This document shows positions 55,448-64,000 of a stretch of DNA of 64,000 nucleotides, one piece after another (positions within the stretch are counted from its first letter, which is position 1; every line of letters begins with the position of its first letter). The notes beneath the pieces are model-generated. The model did not search any database and was not told the origin of the DNA. It saw only the letters and a list, made by a program, of their open reading frames with translations. Both the position numbers and the translations under genes were made by a program. The stretch is from Pleurocapsaceae cyanobacterium CSU_1_1 (GTDB lineage: Bacteria; Cyanobacteriota; Cyanobacteriia; Cyanobacteriales; Xenococcaceae), in NCBI GenBank assembly GCA_012034765.1, contig JAAUOU010000003.1:1-64000 (forward strand), written 5' to 3'.

Positions 55448-56308
55448 TTAATTGAAAACCAGAACACTTACACCCACTATAAAAAAAATAATGCTGAGAA
55501 AAATCACAAAATAGCGCAATATATAAATTTGATTTTCCAGTTTTCTGAGAGCTTGTTTATTACCTGCAAAAAGAGTATTGATATACCTTTGCTGTTCCAA
55601 ATTACGATGGTCAATCTGCATCTCCACTTTATACATATCTGGTGCAGAACGGTTCATTTGAGAGCTTGCAGCTTCAATCCCAGTTTGTAACTGCTGGCTT
55701 ACCTGCGACTGGAAATTGCCTAATCCTAAGCGAAAATCTTGTTTGATATTAAGTATCTGAAGCTCTAACTCTTGATACATTTCTTTTCTGGAGGCCTCGT
55801 TGTGTACCAATATTTTTTGCTCTAACTCAACGAGCGATCGCGCATAATTACTTTGTAAGTCTATTAAATTCTCGGCAGCCTGTTCTTTTTCTTGAATTAA
55901 ATGGGATAATAACTTTTCAAATAATCCTGGTCCAAGCTGAAAATAGCCTCGCTGTACAGCACGAATCGTATCTCCAATTTCTTGAGCTGAGGTATTTTTA
56001 AGCAGATAACCTCTTGCACCAGCCTCTACTGCTGAGTTGATCTGATCTTCATGGTCATGACTACTGAGGATGATTACTTTAGTTTCAGGAAAACGTTCAC
56101 TAAGTATTTTAGTTAGGCTTAAACCGTCCATCTCAGGCATTTCTAAATCGACAATGGTAATATCAACCCTATTTTGTTCTAAATACTTAATTGCTTCGAT
56201 CCCACTAGTAGCTTTCTCCACCACTTGAAAATCTGGCTCATTTTCGAGAATTGTTTGCAAAGCTTGCCTAGTGAAGTTTTGGTCGTCTACTACTAGTATC
56301 TTAATCAC
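55448..56308 (-). CDS. Response-regulator receiver with coiled coil and C-terminal membrane anchor
   Basis: A 286-residue protein. Residues 1-120 are an intact receiver domain with the acidic pair D8/D9, phospho-acceptor Asp54 (TIVDLEMPEMDG), Ser82/83 and Lys104 (GYLLKNTS), closest to the NarL/FixJ subtype. Instead of the expected LuxR-type HTH, residues ~130-255 form a long Gln/Glu-rich coiled coil. Residues ~263-285 form a transmembrane helix (YFVIFLSIIFFIVGVSVLVF). It cannot act as a DNA-binding regulator as written; a membrane-tethered signalling scaffold is likely. No kinase is adjacent. Confidence 0.85.
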   Translation of the reverse strand: MIKILVVDDQNFTRQALQTILENEPDFQVVEKATSGIEAIKYLEQNRVDITIVDLEMPEMDGLSLTKILSERFPETKVIILSSHDHEDQINSAVEAGARGYLLKNTSAQEIGDTIRAVQRGYFQLGPGLFEKLLSHLIQEKEQAAENLIDLQSNYARSLVELEQKILVHNEASRKEMYQELELQILNIKQDFRLGLGNFQSQVSQQLQTGIEAASSQMNRSAPDMYKVEMQIDHRNLEQQRYINTLFAGNKQALRKLENQIYILRYFVIFLSIIFFIVGVSVLVFN

Positions 56309-56839
56309 GAATGTACCCTGAGCTTGAATAATTATAAATGTTGATTAATAAAATATATATATTTTGAGCTGGAACGATTACTGAGTAAAAAATACGAACC
56401 TATAGCAATCTTATTTGAGTTCTAAAAATTTAAATAGAAGTGAGGCAGAAAGTAAAAGTTATTATTTTGAGTAACTTCAAATTGCTGCACAACCAATCAA
56501 ACCCTAACAATTCAAATATAACCAAGCTCATAATGAGCTATGTCGCCAATTTAACCTAAACAAATCACAACATAACTGTAAAATGTTTTACAACTTCTGT
56601 CTAGTAAATGAGTAACAAACTATTAATAATAATTAGTAATTAAAACAGCTAGTATTTTTAGATAATTAATTCTTAAAAGGTTCGATGAGGCTTAAAATTA
56701 AATAATTAAATACTAATCTAAGCAACACCACCATTTTTGAAATGATTTAAATTGTCAATACTAATTAATAGTTCGTTTCCCATATACCTCATCACAACCC
56801 TGTGATATCTAGAGCTAATTATAATTAAGATACAATAAG
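56309..56839. other. A+T-rich intergenic region
   Basis: About 530 A+T-rich bases between the divergent receiver gene and the small secreted-protein gene. It contains no convincing ORF, repeat or hairpin by eye and presumably holds both promoters. Confidence 0.5.
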
Positions 56840-57273
56840 ATGTTTTTTTTAACCAGTTTAAAATTGTTACTATCATATCTCTGTTAACTGTCGCTTCGAT
56901 ACCAGCGATCGCCCATAATGTTGAAGTATCTGAAGAGGTAGCTGCAACATTTCACATTGAACCTAATCATAATCCCCAGGTAAATCAACCAACCACAGCC
57001 TGGTTTGCTTTAACTCGTCGTGGTGGAAACAGCATTCCCTTGTCCCAATGTAACTGTATTCTTCGGGTATATCGCACTCCTCGCGCTAATGATGCCACAC
57101 CTTTATTTGAGCCTGCATTAACCCCTCTTAATGTAGAAAAATATCGAGAAATACCTGGTGCTAAAATAACCTTTCCCCAGGCGGGAGCATACGAACTGGA
57201 AATCAGTGGTACAGCTAAAGATCAGAGCTTTTCCCCTTTTAAATTAAGCTACACTGTTAACGTAGTGCCATAA
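56840..57273 (+). pseudogene. Small exported hypothetical protein, apparently frameshifted at its start
   Basis: An open frame from about 56839 to 57273 lacks an ATG. It encodes a hydrophobic segment (IVTIISLLTVASIPAIAHNV) that is a good signal peptide, then AATFHIEPNHNPQVNQPTTA and ITFPQAGAYELEISG, a beta-sandwich-like domain of a kind seen in periplasmic cyanobacterial proteins. An ATG at 56840 followed by a T8 tract is one base out of frame. Nine T would give MFFFNQFKIVTIIS and a complete 144-residue exported protein. I read this as one gene with a missing T, by mutation or sequencing error. Confidence 0.6.
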
Positions 57274-57396
57274 TCTGCTTACTGCCACATAAACTTTACA
57301 GATTATTTACAGATCAAAAATTAAGCAAACAGATTTTGTTTTTGAATTACGCTCAAAAATGGCTCAGGCACACAACACTTAAAGGTTGCAATTATT

Positions 57397-57606
57397 ATGG
57401 GTAGAAAAGCCAAGCTCAAAAAATCAAGGCAGCAAGCCACCGCTAAATCGGATAAATCTAATCAAAAATATAGTGCCACAGAGTTTGTTGAACAATTTGA
57501 ACACATGGGGTATCAAGTCAAGGTAGATCCTAAGTTACAGCCAAAAACCAATCGAGGCAATATTGCTCCAGAGCTTCCTCAAACAAGAATTGAACCCCAG
57601 CTATAA
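57397..57606 (+). CDS. Small basic hypothetical protein
   Basis: A 69-residue, Lys/Arg/Gln-rich protein, beginning MGRKAKLKKSRQQA. The central segment TEFVEQFEHMGYQVKVDPKL looks structured. I recognise similar short basic proteins in cyanobacteria but no function. The start is a clear ATG. It converges, with a few bases overlap, on the next small gene. Confidence 0.6.
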   Translation: MGRKAKLKKSRQQATAKSDKSNQKYSATEFVEQFEHMGYQVKVDPKLQPKTNRGNIAPELPQTRIEPQL

Positions 57607-57810
57607 CAAAATATTGTGCAAACTTTTGCGACTTAATTCCCAGCTAGATACGGGTAAAACAATTGGCCAAAATAAGGACGCAATCAAAAGAACACACCAA
57701 GAAATTAGATCGAGTTTAGAGGTGCTGTAATCTGAGTAAAAAAGGCTAAACCAATAGAAAAATACCATCAAGCAGATGATCCAATACCAAGTAACTATGT
57801 TTGCTGACAT
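57601..57810 (-). CDS. Small two-helix membrane protein
   Basis: A 69-residue protein with two hydrophobic segments (NIVTWYWIICLMVFFYWFSL and LISWCVLLIASLFWPIVLPV) and a short charged linker. The ATG at 57810 is preferred over an upstream TTG. It overlaps the convergent basic-protein gene by six bases. Small cyanobacterial membrane proteins of this type are usually of unknown function. Confidence 0.5.
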   Translation of the reverse strand: MSANIVTWYWIICLMVFFYWFSLFYSDYSTSKLDLISWCVLLIASLFWPIVLPVSSWELSRKSLHNILL

Positions 57811-58009
57811 TATTAACAAGCCAAAGTAAAAATTTTTGACTTAATTATCATTGATAATTTTCAAAAATGTAAGGAGTATAAATACTTAAATTAATTGATT
57901 AACTGGTAGATAAACCTACAGAACTATCTCGATTAATCTGAATTTAAAGCCTAATTCGGAGAAAACAATTTAAATAAACTAGTTTAATTAAAAGTTTAAA
58001 AAAATTGAT

Positions 58010-58699
58010 TTATTTTTCTGTAATGCCACAGACAGCAGGCGTAGTCTTAACTTGAATCTGTTGATGTCCAGTGCTACTTAAAAGCTGGGCGATCGCTTCC
58101 TTTGCCTGAGTATTTGCCTGCTCTAAAATATCTTCTTGACAGGCGGTGTTGACAATTTCAACCAAAGTTTTTTTTTGTGCCAAGGTTTGTAGTTGAGGGG
58201 CAATATCTGGGCCTAAATTAAGGAATCCACGATTGTAATCATAGACACGAGAATAATCAATATCAATTTTACTATCCAATATTTTAGCTGGGGGTAAATT
58301 GATTACAACGCTATTTGGTTTAACAATAATGTTTGAATTGGTTAGCTCACTCAAATCTACTCCTGCTCTAACTTCTCCCCGTGCAATATAGAGTAATCGA
58401 GTAGTCGCTAGAGAAAAATCACCTAACTTCCGTTCTGCTGAAGTAGGAACAATGGTTTCTATAGTTTGCACCGCAGTAGATAATTCTTGAATATTCCTAA
58501 TCTTCTCAACAATTAGCGTTGAAGTGTCTACTTTAGACTCAATCGGTGAGATTTGAAACAAATTACTCACAAAATCTAAGGCGCGATCGCCTGTACGCCA
58601 AATACTAAAAACAAACAGTAAAATCAATAAATTTATTCCTCCAGCAGTCAAAAATAAGAGTTTTTGCCAACAGGATAAATTAGATTTAGATATTGTCAT
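58010..58699 (-). CDS. DUF4230 family protein
   Basis: A 229-residue membrane-anchored protein with an N-terminal helix (LLFLTAGGINLLILLFVFSI) and a DUF4230 domain showing VEKIRNIQELSTAVQTIETI, ARGEVRAGVDLSEL and VVINLPPAKILDSKIDID. The family is widespread and has no assigned function. It is monocistronic, upstream of and divergent from nrdB. Confidence 0.88.
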   Translation of the reverse strand: MTISKSNLSCWQKLLFLTAGGINLLILLFVFSIWRTGDRALDFVSNLFQISPIESKVDTSTLIVEKIRNIQELSTAVQTIETIVPTSAERKLGDFSLATTRLLYIARGEVRAGVDLSELTNSNIIVKPNSVVINLPPAKILDSKIDIDYSRVYDYNRGFLNLGPDIAPQLQTLAQKKTLVEIVNTACQEDILEQANTQAKEAIAQLLSSTGHQQIQVKTTPAVCGITEK

Positions 58700-58895
58700 A
58701 AGTCAATTAAATAATTATTAAATAATACAATCCATAAACTATATACAGATAAAAATTAAGCTTAATCTTAATACCATTATAGTTAGAACAAAGCATAATA
58801 CTTGAATTTGCTGGAGTGGGAAATGAGCCACCTCATAATGCTGATGGATATTGTCGTAACAAAAGAAATACTAGTGTTACCTAAGAAAATTTGTT

Positions 58896-58918
58896 ATGCT
58901 ATAACACCGTATATAGTG
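58896..58918. promoter_or_regulatory. Possible NrdR box upstream of the ribonucleotide reductase beta gene
   Basis: The sequence ACACCGTATATAGTG about 45 bases upstream of the start resembles the NrdR consensus ACACwATATaTTGT, with two or three mismatches. NrdR boxes usually occur in pairs, and I see only one clear copy, so this is weak. Confidence 0.25.
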
Positions 58919-58960
58919 CATTAGCTCAATAATTTAATTTAAAAAATAATTGGAACTTTT

Positions 58961-60046
58961 ATGACTTCAGTTTTATCTCAGCAGGGATATCTTCCTTCTC
59001 CTCAAGACAATATGTCAGCCAACCCCATTTTTAATCCTGGGGGAGACGATCGCGTAGAAAATCGTTCGATTTGGTTTGGCAACACTACTAACCTGATGCA
59101 GCTTAACGATGTCCGCTATTCTTGGGCGACTGGTTTATATCAACAAATGCGGGAAAATTTTTGGATTCCGCAAAAGCTAGATTTGACTCAAGATGTCACT
59201 GATTATTGGAATTTAACTAAAGAAGAACGTCGCGCTTACGATGGCATACTTAGTTATTTAACTTTTTTAGATTCAGTACAAACCTGCAACATTCCTCATA
59301 TCAAAAGTTGTGTGACCGCACCAGAAGTCAGCGTCTGTATGGCAGAACAAATTTCCCAAGAGGGAATGCATAACCAGAGTTATCAGTATATTATCGAAAC
59401 CGTAATTCCCAGCGATCGCCGTAGCAGCGTTTATGAGTTTTGGCGTACTGATAAGATCCTTTCAGACCGTTGTGAGTTTATTGCCTCAATTTATCAAAAG
59501 TATATAGATAGTCCTACTCCAGAAAATTACTTTGTTTCATTGTTGGCAGACTATTTACTCGAAGGAGTTTATTTTTATAACGGCTTTATTTACTTTTATA
59601 ATCTAGCTTCGCGGATGCTAATGCCAGGTAGCGCGGATATCTTTAAGATGATTAACCGTGATGAACTTTCTCATGTTCGACTTTATCAAAAACTTCTCCC
59701 AGAAGCGATGCAGCTATTTCCCCACTCCCTTGAGCAAATTTATGAAATGTTTGATACCGCAGTGCAGCATGAGTGTCGGTGGACAAATCATATCGTTGGC
59801 GACAGTGTTTTAGGTATTACCGAAGACAGCACCGAACATTATACGAAGTATATGGCAAATATGCGTTTGCGTTCGATTGGTTTAGAGCCTTTATACGCTG
59901 ATGAGCAATATAAGAAGAGTCCTTATCGGCATTTAGAAAAATTCTCTGATACTAAAGCAGAAGGTCATACTAAAGCCAATTTCTTTGAGGCTGGAGTTAC
60001 TAGTTATGTTATGTCTTCTGGCGTTGCTGGTTGGGATGAAATTTAA
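58961..60046 (+). CDS. nrdB: Ribonucleotide reductase class I beta subunit
   Basis: A 361-residue R2 subunit that stores the radical needed to make deoxyribonucleotides. The di-iron ligands are present: Asp104 (TFLDSVQT), Glu134 and His137 (EGMHNQSY), Glu201 (LLEGVYF) and Glu235/His238 (RDELSHVRLY). The radical Tyr141 is in its normal place, so this is a classical Tyr-radical R2 and not a Phe-substituted form. The alpha subunit gene is not adjacent in the window. Confidence 0.92.
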   Translation: MTSVLSQQGYLPSPQDNMSANPIFNPGGDDRVENRSIWFGNTTNLMQLNDVRYSWATGLYQQMRENFWIPQKLDLTQDVTDYWNLTKEERRAYDGILSYLTFLDSVQTCNIPHIKSCVTAPEVSVCMAEQISQEGMHNQSYQYIIETVIPSDRRSSVYEFWRTDKILSDRCEFIASIYQKYIDSPTPENYFVSLLADYLLEGVYFYNGFIYFYNLASRMLMPGSADIFKMINRDELSHVRLYQKLLPEAMQLFPHSLEQIYEMFDTAVQHECRWTNHIVGDSVLGITEDSTEHYTKYMANMRLRSIGLEPLYADEQYKKSPYRHLEKFSDTKAEGHTKANFFEAGVTSYVMSSGVAGWDEI

Positions 60047-60208
60047 CTAACCTAAATCATAGAGACATATCGTTATACGTCTCTACAGATTTATTTAACT
60101 TTTTTTGCCCATTTTACCAAGATGCGATCGCTTGATTAAATTTATTCATTGGTGGGCAACGTAGCTCTTTCTAAAATGTTGATTTGCTCTAATTGATATT
60201 TTGCACTA

Positions 60209-60335
60209 AAGTACTAGCCCTAAAGGATTAGCTCCTACGTCCTAAAGGATTCCTAAAGGATTAGCTTCGCGTCACCGCTCCGCGACACGAAGTTAGTCCT
60301 AAAGCATACCGCTTCGCATATCCTTTAGGGCATAT
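60209..60335. repeat. Clustered palindromic repeats (REP-like), copies 2 and on
   Basis: A dense run of partial palindromes built from CCTAAAGGATTAGC and its complement, with the loop-like GACACGAAGTTAGTCCT identical to the element at 10951-10990. Other complementary parts are CTTCGCGTC and its relatives. No ORF is present. The 60047-60375 gap contains nothing else. Confidence 0.75.
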
Positions 60336-60375
60336 CGCGTCCTTCGCGTCGCCCACCCTCCGAAAGCGATCGCTC

Positions 60376-60726
60376 TCAACCAAAAGTGGACTCATTCCAA
60401 CCCCACATATAGCCCTTGGCATCAGCAAATTCGAGATAAATACGGTTAACAGGAACAGCTAATTCATCGCTAATTTGACTACAAAAATCCTGGCTCATTG
60501 CCTTAGTTTGGTCTGGACTCATACTGCCAATACTCTTAATCTCTACATAACAGACAGGTTCAAATGTGCCACCAAAGGTCATGGTCACATCACTTTCAAA
60601 GGCAGTCATGACCCTCGATTCTGGTTTACCGAGGTGTTTTGCCAAACTACTAGATAGGCTAGTTAACAAGCCTTTTACTGTTGCTTTGGATGGGGAAACA
60701 GAGGACTGAACTTTAATTAAAGGCAT
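60376..60726 (-). CDS. MIF/tautomerase superfamily protein
   Basis: A 116-residue protein of the macrophage-migration-inhibitory-factor-like phenylpyruvate tautomerase family. The catalytic Pro2 is present after Met1 (MPLIKVQSSV), and the family pattern VMTAFESDVTMTFGGT, SIGSMSPDQTKAMS and the C-terminal NRIYLEFADAKGYMWGWNES are visible. These form trimers with a tautomerase site at the N-terminus. The natural substrate in cyanobacteria is unknown. Confidence 0.93.
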   Translation of the reverse strand: MPLIKVQSSVSPSKATVKGLLTSLSSSLAKHLGKPESRVMTAFESDVTMTFGGTFEPVCYVEIKSIGSMSPDQTKAMSQDFCSQISDELAVPVNRIYLEFADAKGYMWGWNESTFG

Positions 60727-60840
60727 AATTATTTTTTAATCTCAATCAAGATTTTTCGCAATCTATATCTATTAATATAGGGTGTTGGCGCGTAGATCTT
60801 TTGACCCATTTGATTACTGATTATAAATCTGGTTTTAACT

Positions 60841-62378
60841 ATGCAAGCGATTAATACTACTGATTGGCAAAAGCTTCAAAATGGCTCTGATATCCGTGGT
60901 GTAGCTCTCGAAGGGGTTACCGATGAAGCGGTCAACTTAACTTCTGAAGTGGTAAAAATTCTTGGTAATGCTTTCGTGCATTGGCTTACCCAGCAAGATA
61001 ACAAACTCGCTACAGATTTAACTATTGCTATTGGTAGGGATAGTCGCTTATCAGGAGAAACCTTGAGTCAAGCTGTGATTGAGGGAATTGCGATCGCTGG
61101 TTGCCAAGTCTATAATTTCAATCTTGCTTCTACTCCCGCTATGTTTATGAGTACTGTAACAGAGGGTTTTAAATGTGATGGGGCAATTATGCTAACTGCA
61201 AGCCATCTACCTTTAACCGTAACGGGATGAAGTTTTTCACCCCTCAAGGGGGTTTAGGAAAGTCTGATATTACTGAGATTTTAAATATTGCTGCCACAGG
61301 AAACTTACTGACTAATTCTAAGCAAGGAGAAATTGCTAGTCGAGACTTTATCTCCATCTATGCAGCCAGATTAGTTAATACGGTACGTCAGGGAGTCAAC
61401 CATCCCGATAATTTTGAGCAACCTTTAACTGGTTTGAAAATAGTCGTTGATGCTGGCAACGGTGCAGGAGGCTTTTACGCCAAAAAGGTGCTGCAACCTC
61501 TAGGTGCAGATATTACGGGAAGTCAGTTTCTCGATCCTGATGGCATGTTTCCCAATCATATTCCTAACCCCGAAAATCAAGAGGCAATGACATCAATTTG
61601 CCAAGCGGTAGTTAATCATCAAGCTGATTTTGGCATTATTTTTGATACGGATGTCGATCGCGTGGCTGCTGTAGATCACCAGGGAAATGAGCTAAATCGT
61701 AATCGGCTGATTGCTTTAATCTCAGCTATTGTTTTGCAAGAACATCCAGGCTCTACTGTAGTTACGGATTCTATCACTTCTGATGGTTTGACTCAGTTTA
61801 TCGAGTATTTAGGCGGTAAACATCGTCGTTTTAAACGAGGTTATAAAAATGTAATTGAAGAGTCAATGCGCTTAAACGATGCTGGGGTGGAATCCTGGCT
61901 AGCGATCGAAACCTCTGGACACGGCGCAATGAAGGAGAATTATTTCCTCGATGATGGAGCATATTTAGCCACTAAGCTACTGGTGGAATTAGCTAAAGCT
62001 AAACAACAGGGAAAATTTTTAACGGATTTAATTATTGATCTAAAAGAGCCAATGGTAAGTAAGGAGTTTCGCTTGAAGATTCAGGTTGAGGATTTCAAAG
62101 CTTACGGTAATCAGATAATTGCCCGACTTCAAGAGTTTGCTAATTCCCAAAGTGATTGGACAGTTGTACCCAACAACTATGAGGGAGTTAGAATATCCTG
62201 TAATTCTCCTTTAGAAGTTGGCTGGTTCTTATTACGCCTTTCCCTACACGATCCAGTTATCCCGCTAAATATTGAATCTAACGTATCTCAAGGAGTAGAA
62301 CGTATTGCAACTCGTCTACTAGAGTTTCTCCAAGATTTTGAAGCCTTAGATCTGGCTGCTTTTCAGAATATAAGATGA
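60841..62378 (+). pseudogene. Phosphoglucomutase/phosphomannomutase family, frameshifted
   Basis: Two overlapping frames (60841-61230 and 61227-62378) form one phosphohexomutase of about 512 residues. The first ends at the phospho-Ser motif LTASHLPLTVTG. One extra T in the run at 61212-61214 would give LTASHLPFNRNGMKFFTPQG and join the second frame. That second frame contains the metal-binding DTDVDR (IFDTDVDRVAAVD), the sugar-binding AIETSGHGAM and the phosphate-binding NYEGVRISCNSP. All four domains are otherwise intact. It would interconvert hexose 1- and 6-phosphates. If the base is truly missing, the enzyme is disrupted at its active site. Confidence 0.85.
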
Positions 62379-62466
62379 TGCTGTGGCGATCGCTTTGAAT
62401 GAAAACAAATTGTTTGATCTTAAATAATGCCAAAAGCGACAATTTTATTTGACTAAAATTTCCTTG

Positions 62467-62500
62467 AAAAAGCGCCATTTCAATCAGAAATAGCGCTTTA
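62467..62500. terminator. Bidirectional-looking hairpin between convergent genes
   Basis: AAAGCGC-C-ATTTC pairs with GAAAT-A-GCGCTTT around a five-base loop, one mismatch in the stem. It lies in the 170-base gap between the convergent phosphohexomutase and DoxX genes and probably terminates one or both. Confidence 0.6.
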
Positions 62501-62550
62501 AACCCAATTCTATCAATATTTAAGTTGTGTTAATAATAATTATGGTTTAC

Positions 62551-63081
62551 TTACTTAGTGACAACATTAGATTCAGATGCACTGAAGCTCTTCTCCAACA
62601 GCATGACTCTTTTAGCCTGTGTCGACAAAGCAGATTTATCGAGCCAATTAGTAATCAACGCATCGGTAGAAAACAATCCAGCACCGTTAATGGTGAAGAA
62701 TAGGAAACAGGCTGCATAGATAGCAGATAGCTCTAGATAAGGAATGCTCAAACCAGCAACCAAGATATGGTGATACATAGCTACGCACATGGTGAAAAAT
62801 AGACCGAGTGCAGCAGGCCTAACCAAAAGACCAATGATCAATAAGGGTGCGCCAATAAGCTCGGTGAAGGCTGCAATGTAGCTGAAAAATATGGGGAAAG
62901 GTAAACCAATATAAGCTACATAAGCTTCGGCGAAACTTTCGATATTGGCTAGTTTGTCGATGCCGTTATGAATCATCACGATCCCGACAACTGCTCTGAG
63001 GATTGCCCAAGAAGTTTGCTGCCAAAATTCAGGGTTGGTATTAGGTCGGAAAGCTTTAGTAATTAGAGAATTAATCGACAT
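62551..63081 (-). CDS. DoxX family membrane protein
   Basis: A 176-residue membrane protein with four hydrophobic helices and the DoxX pattern: AILRAVVGIVMIHNGIDKL near the start, then AAFTELIGAPLLIIGLLVRP. The family occurs in membrane redox and disulfide-related complexes; the function here is unknown. It is divergent from tpiA across a 430-base gap. Confidence 0.9.
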   Translation of the reverse strand: MSINSLITKAFRPNTNPEFWQQTSWAILRAVVGIVMIHNGIDKLANIESFAEAYVAYIGLPFPIFFSYIAAFTELIGAPLLIIGLLVRPAALGLFFTMCVAMYHHILVAGLSIPYLELSAIYAACFLFFTINGAGLFSTDALITNWLDKSALSTQAKRVMLLEKSFSASESNVVTK

Positions 63082-63509
63082 AGTATTATTTGGTTTGAAA
63101 ATAGTAGAAGTTGCCGCAGATTACTTCGCCGTTAGACAACGAAGCCTTCTTACGAAGTTGCGTTGGTTAAATTCAGACAATATGAGCAAAGAAATGATGC
63201 CAAGTCAAGTTGCACCGCCGTTAAACGACGAGTCTAGCTGTGACCAATAGCTAAAATTATTACGTCGGTCACGATAACATTGAGTTTCTCGACCAAAGTC
63301 TAACTTAGATTAAAAAATGTTAACCTATATTAAAATTTAGCGTATTTTTATTATAAAAACTAATTTTGGTTAATGAATTTAGATTTTATTTCTCATAAAT
63401 TTTTTGTTTTGCGGGATCGAAGATGAGTTTTAAGGATAATAACCTAGCCTTAACCACCACAAAGCCTTAAACTGAGATTTGCAGAGAATTTTAAAATATT
63501 TTTTAGATT
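63082..63509. other. Divergent intergenic region before tpiA
   Basis: About 430 bases with no supported gene. A 71-residue frame at 63035-63250 on the plus strand overlaps the doxX start and looks like a shadow. The segment presumably holds both promoters. Confidence 0.5.
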
Positions 63510-64000
63510 GTGCGAAAAGTAATTATTGCTGGTAATTGGAAGATGCACAAAAATCAGGCAGAGTCACTGGCTTTTGTGCAGGAGTTTAAATCTAAAGTTG
63601 AGGATACACAAGAAAATCAAGAAATAGTGCTGTGTGCGCCTTTTACTTCCCTAACCGCCATGTCAAAAAATTTACATGGCAGCAGAATTATGTTAGGCGC
63701 TCAAAACATTCATTGGTCAGATGAGGGAGCTTATACTGGCGAAATTTCAGGTTCAATGCTGGCAGAAATCGGCGTTGATTATGTAATTGTAGGTCATAGT
63801 GAAAGACGACAATACTTTGGCGACACAGATCAAACCGTCAATTTAAGGTTAAAGGCAGCTCAACAATATGGATTTAAGCCAATTCTTTGCGTCGGGGAAA
63901 CTAAAGAACAAAGAAATGCAGGAGAAACTGAGCAGGTTATTATCGCCCAGTTAAAGGAAGATTTAGTTGAAGTTGACCAAAGTAATTTAGTTATTGCATA
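63510..64000 (+). CDS. tpiA: Triosephosphate isomerase, 5' part (cut by window end)
   Basis: The first ~163 residues of triosephosphate isomerase, which interconverts glyceraldehyde-3-phosphate and dihydroxyacetone phosphate in the Calvin cycle and glycolysis. The start GTG gives (V/M)[14 protein letters not shown] with catalytic Asn and Lys, and the His in [13 protein letters not shown] is the second catalytic residue. The catalytic Glu (YEPxxAIGTG region) lies just past the window end. The GTG at 63510 is placed exactly where homologues begin. Confidence 0.95.
   Translation, partial: MRKVIIAGNWKMHKNQAESLAFVQEFKSKVEDTQENQEIVLCAPFTSLTAMSKNLHGSRIMLGAQNIHWSDEGAYTGEISGSMLAEIGVDYVIVGHSERRQYFGDTDQTVNLRLKAAQQYGFKPILCVGETKEQRNAGETEQVIIAQLKEDLVEVDQSNLVIA

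Noticed and set aside
63035-63250. 71-residue plus-strand frame near doxX
   Set aside because: Overlaps the doxX 5' end antisense and lacks a plausible start context.

Overview
The window is chromosomal DNA of a cyanobacterium. It carries photosystem II genes (psbH, psbN, Psb34, a PsbP-like lipoprotein), the plastid-type genes ycf46 and ycf35, a GUN4-domain protein, and very many copies of the HIP1 octamer GCGATCGC. It is A+T-rich and full of short tandem heptamer repeats, palindromic repeats and transposon debris. I suspect a coccoid/baeocytous or related lineage, but nothing here fixes the genus. I saw no rRNA, tRNA, CRISPR array or prophage.

Layout. 0.3-3 kb: an S9 oligopeptidase and a DUF433/DUF5615 toxin-antitoxin pair. 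3.2-7.2 kb: acpP, fabF and transketolase on the minus strand. 7.5-11 kb: an apolipoprotein-like helical protein, a FemAB/GNAT-like transferase and an RTX-type secreted protein. 11-12 kb: psbN, psbH, tatA. 11.9-17.8 kb: MscS channel, NAD kinase, a possible structured RNA, M16 peptidase and a Dda-like helicase. 17.8-25 kb is a worn region: a PKS relic, a Uma2 nuclease, an atypical LeuB relative, a truncated dedA, a frameshifted phoX and IS200/IS605 debris. 25.5-29 kb: a compact D,D-carboxypeptidase and the RHH/zinc-ribbon - ycf46 - ycf35 set. 29-34.3 kb: small membrane proteins, a four-gene cluster of unknown function containing tandem paralogues, maf, a PsbP lipoprotein and Psb34. 34.4-50.5 kb: envelope and signalling genes (outer-membrane-like protein, multi-PAS kinase, hydrolase, GUN4 protein, bioB, methyltransferase, transglutaminase, LysR regulator, a coiled coil with an 11-residue repeat). 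50.6-64 kb: a radical SAM/DUF2344 protein, a lone GroEL with a CIRCE operator, a membrane-anchored response regulator, ribonucleotide reductase beta, a MIF-type tautomerase, phosphoglucomutase, DoxX and the start of tpiA.

How genes work together. acpP-fabF-tkt joins fatty-acid elongation to Calvin-cycle/pentose metabolism in one transcription direction. psbN/psbH/psb34/PsbP serve PSII assembly and repair. CIRCE predicts HrcA control of GroEL. phoX lies behind a possible Pho box.

The most striking global observation is that five genes (M16 peptidase, PKS relic, phoX, a small secreted protein, phosphoglucomutase) each need one extra A or T to restore a continuous frame, nearly always in an A or T run. 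This suggests systematic homopolymer errors, though one site is a dnaX-like slippery heptamer. The best candidates for undescribed biology are the four-gene cluster at 29.9-32.7 kb, the receiver-coiled-coil-membrane-anchor protein at 55.4-56.3 kb, and the RHH/zinc-ribbon protein next to ycf46/ycf35. None of these has an assigned function from sequence alone.
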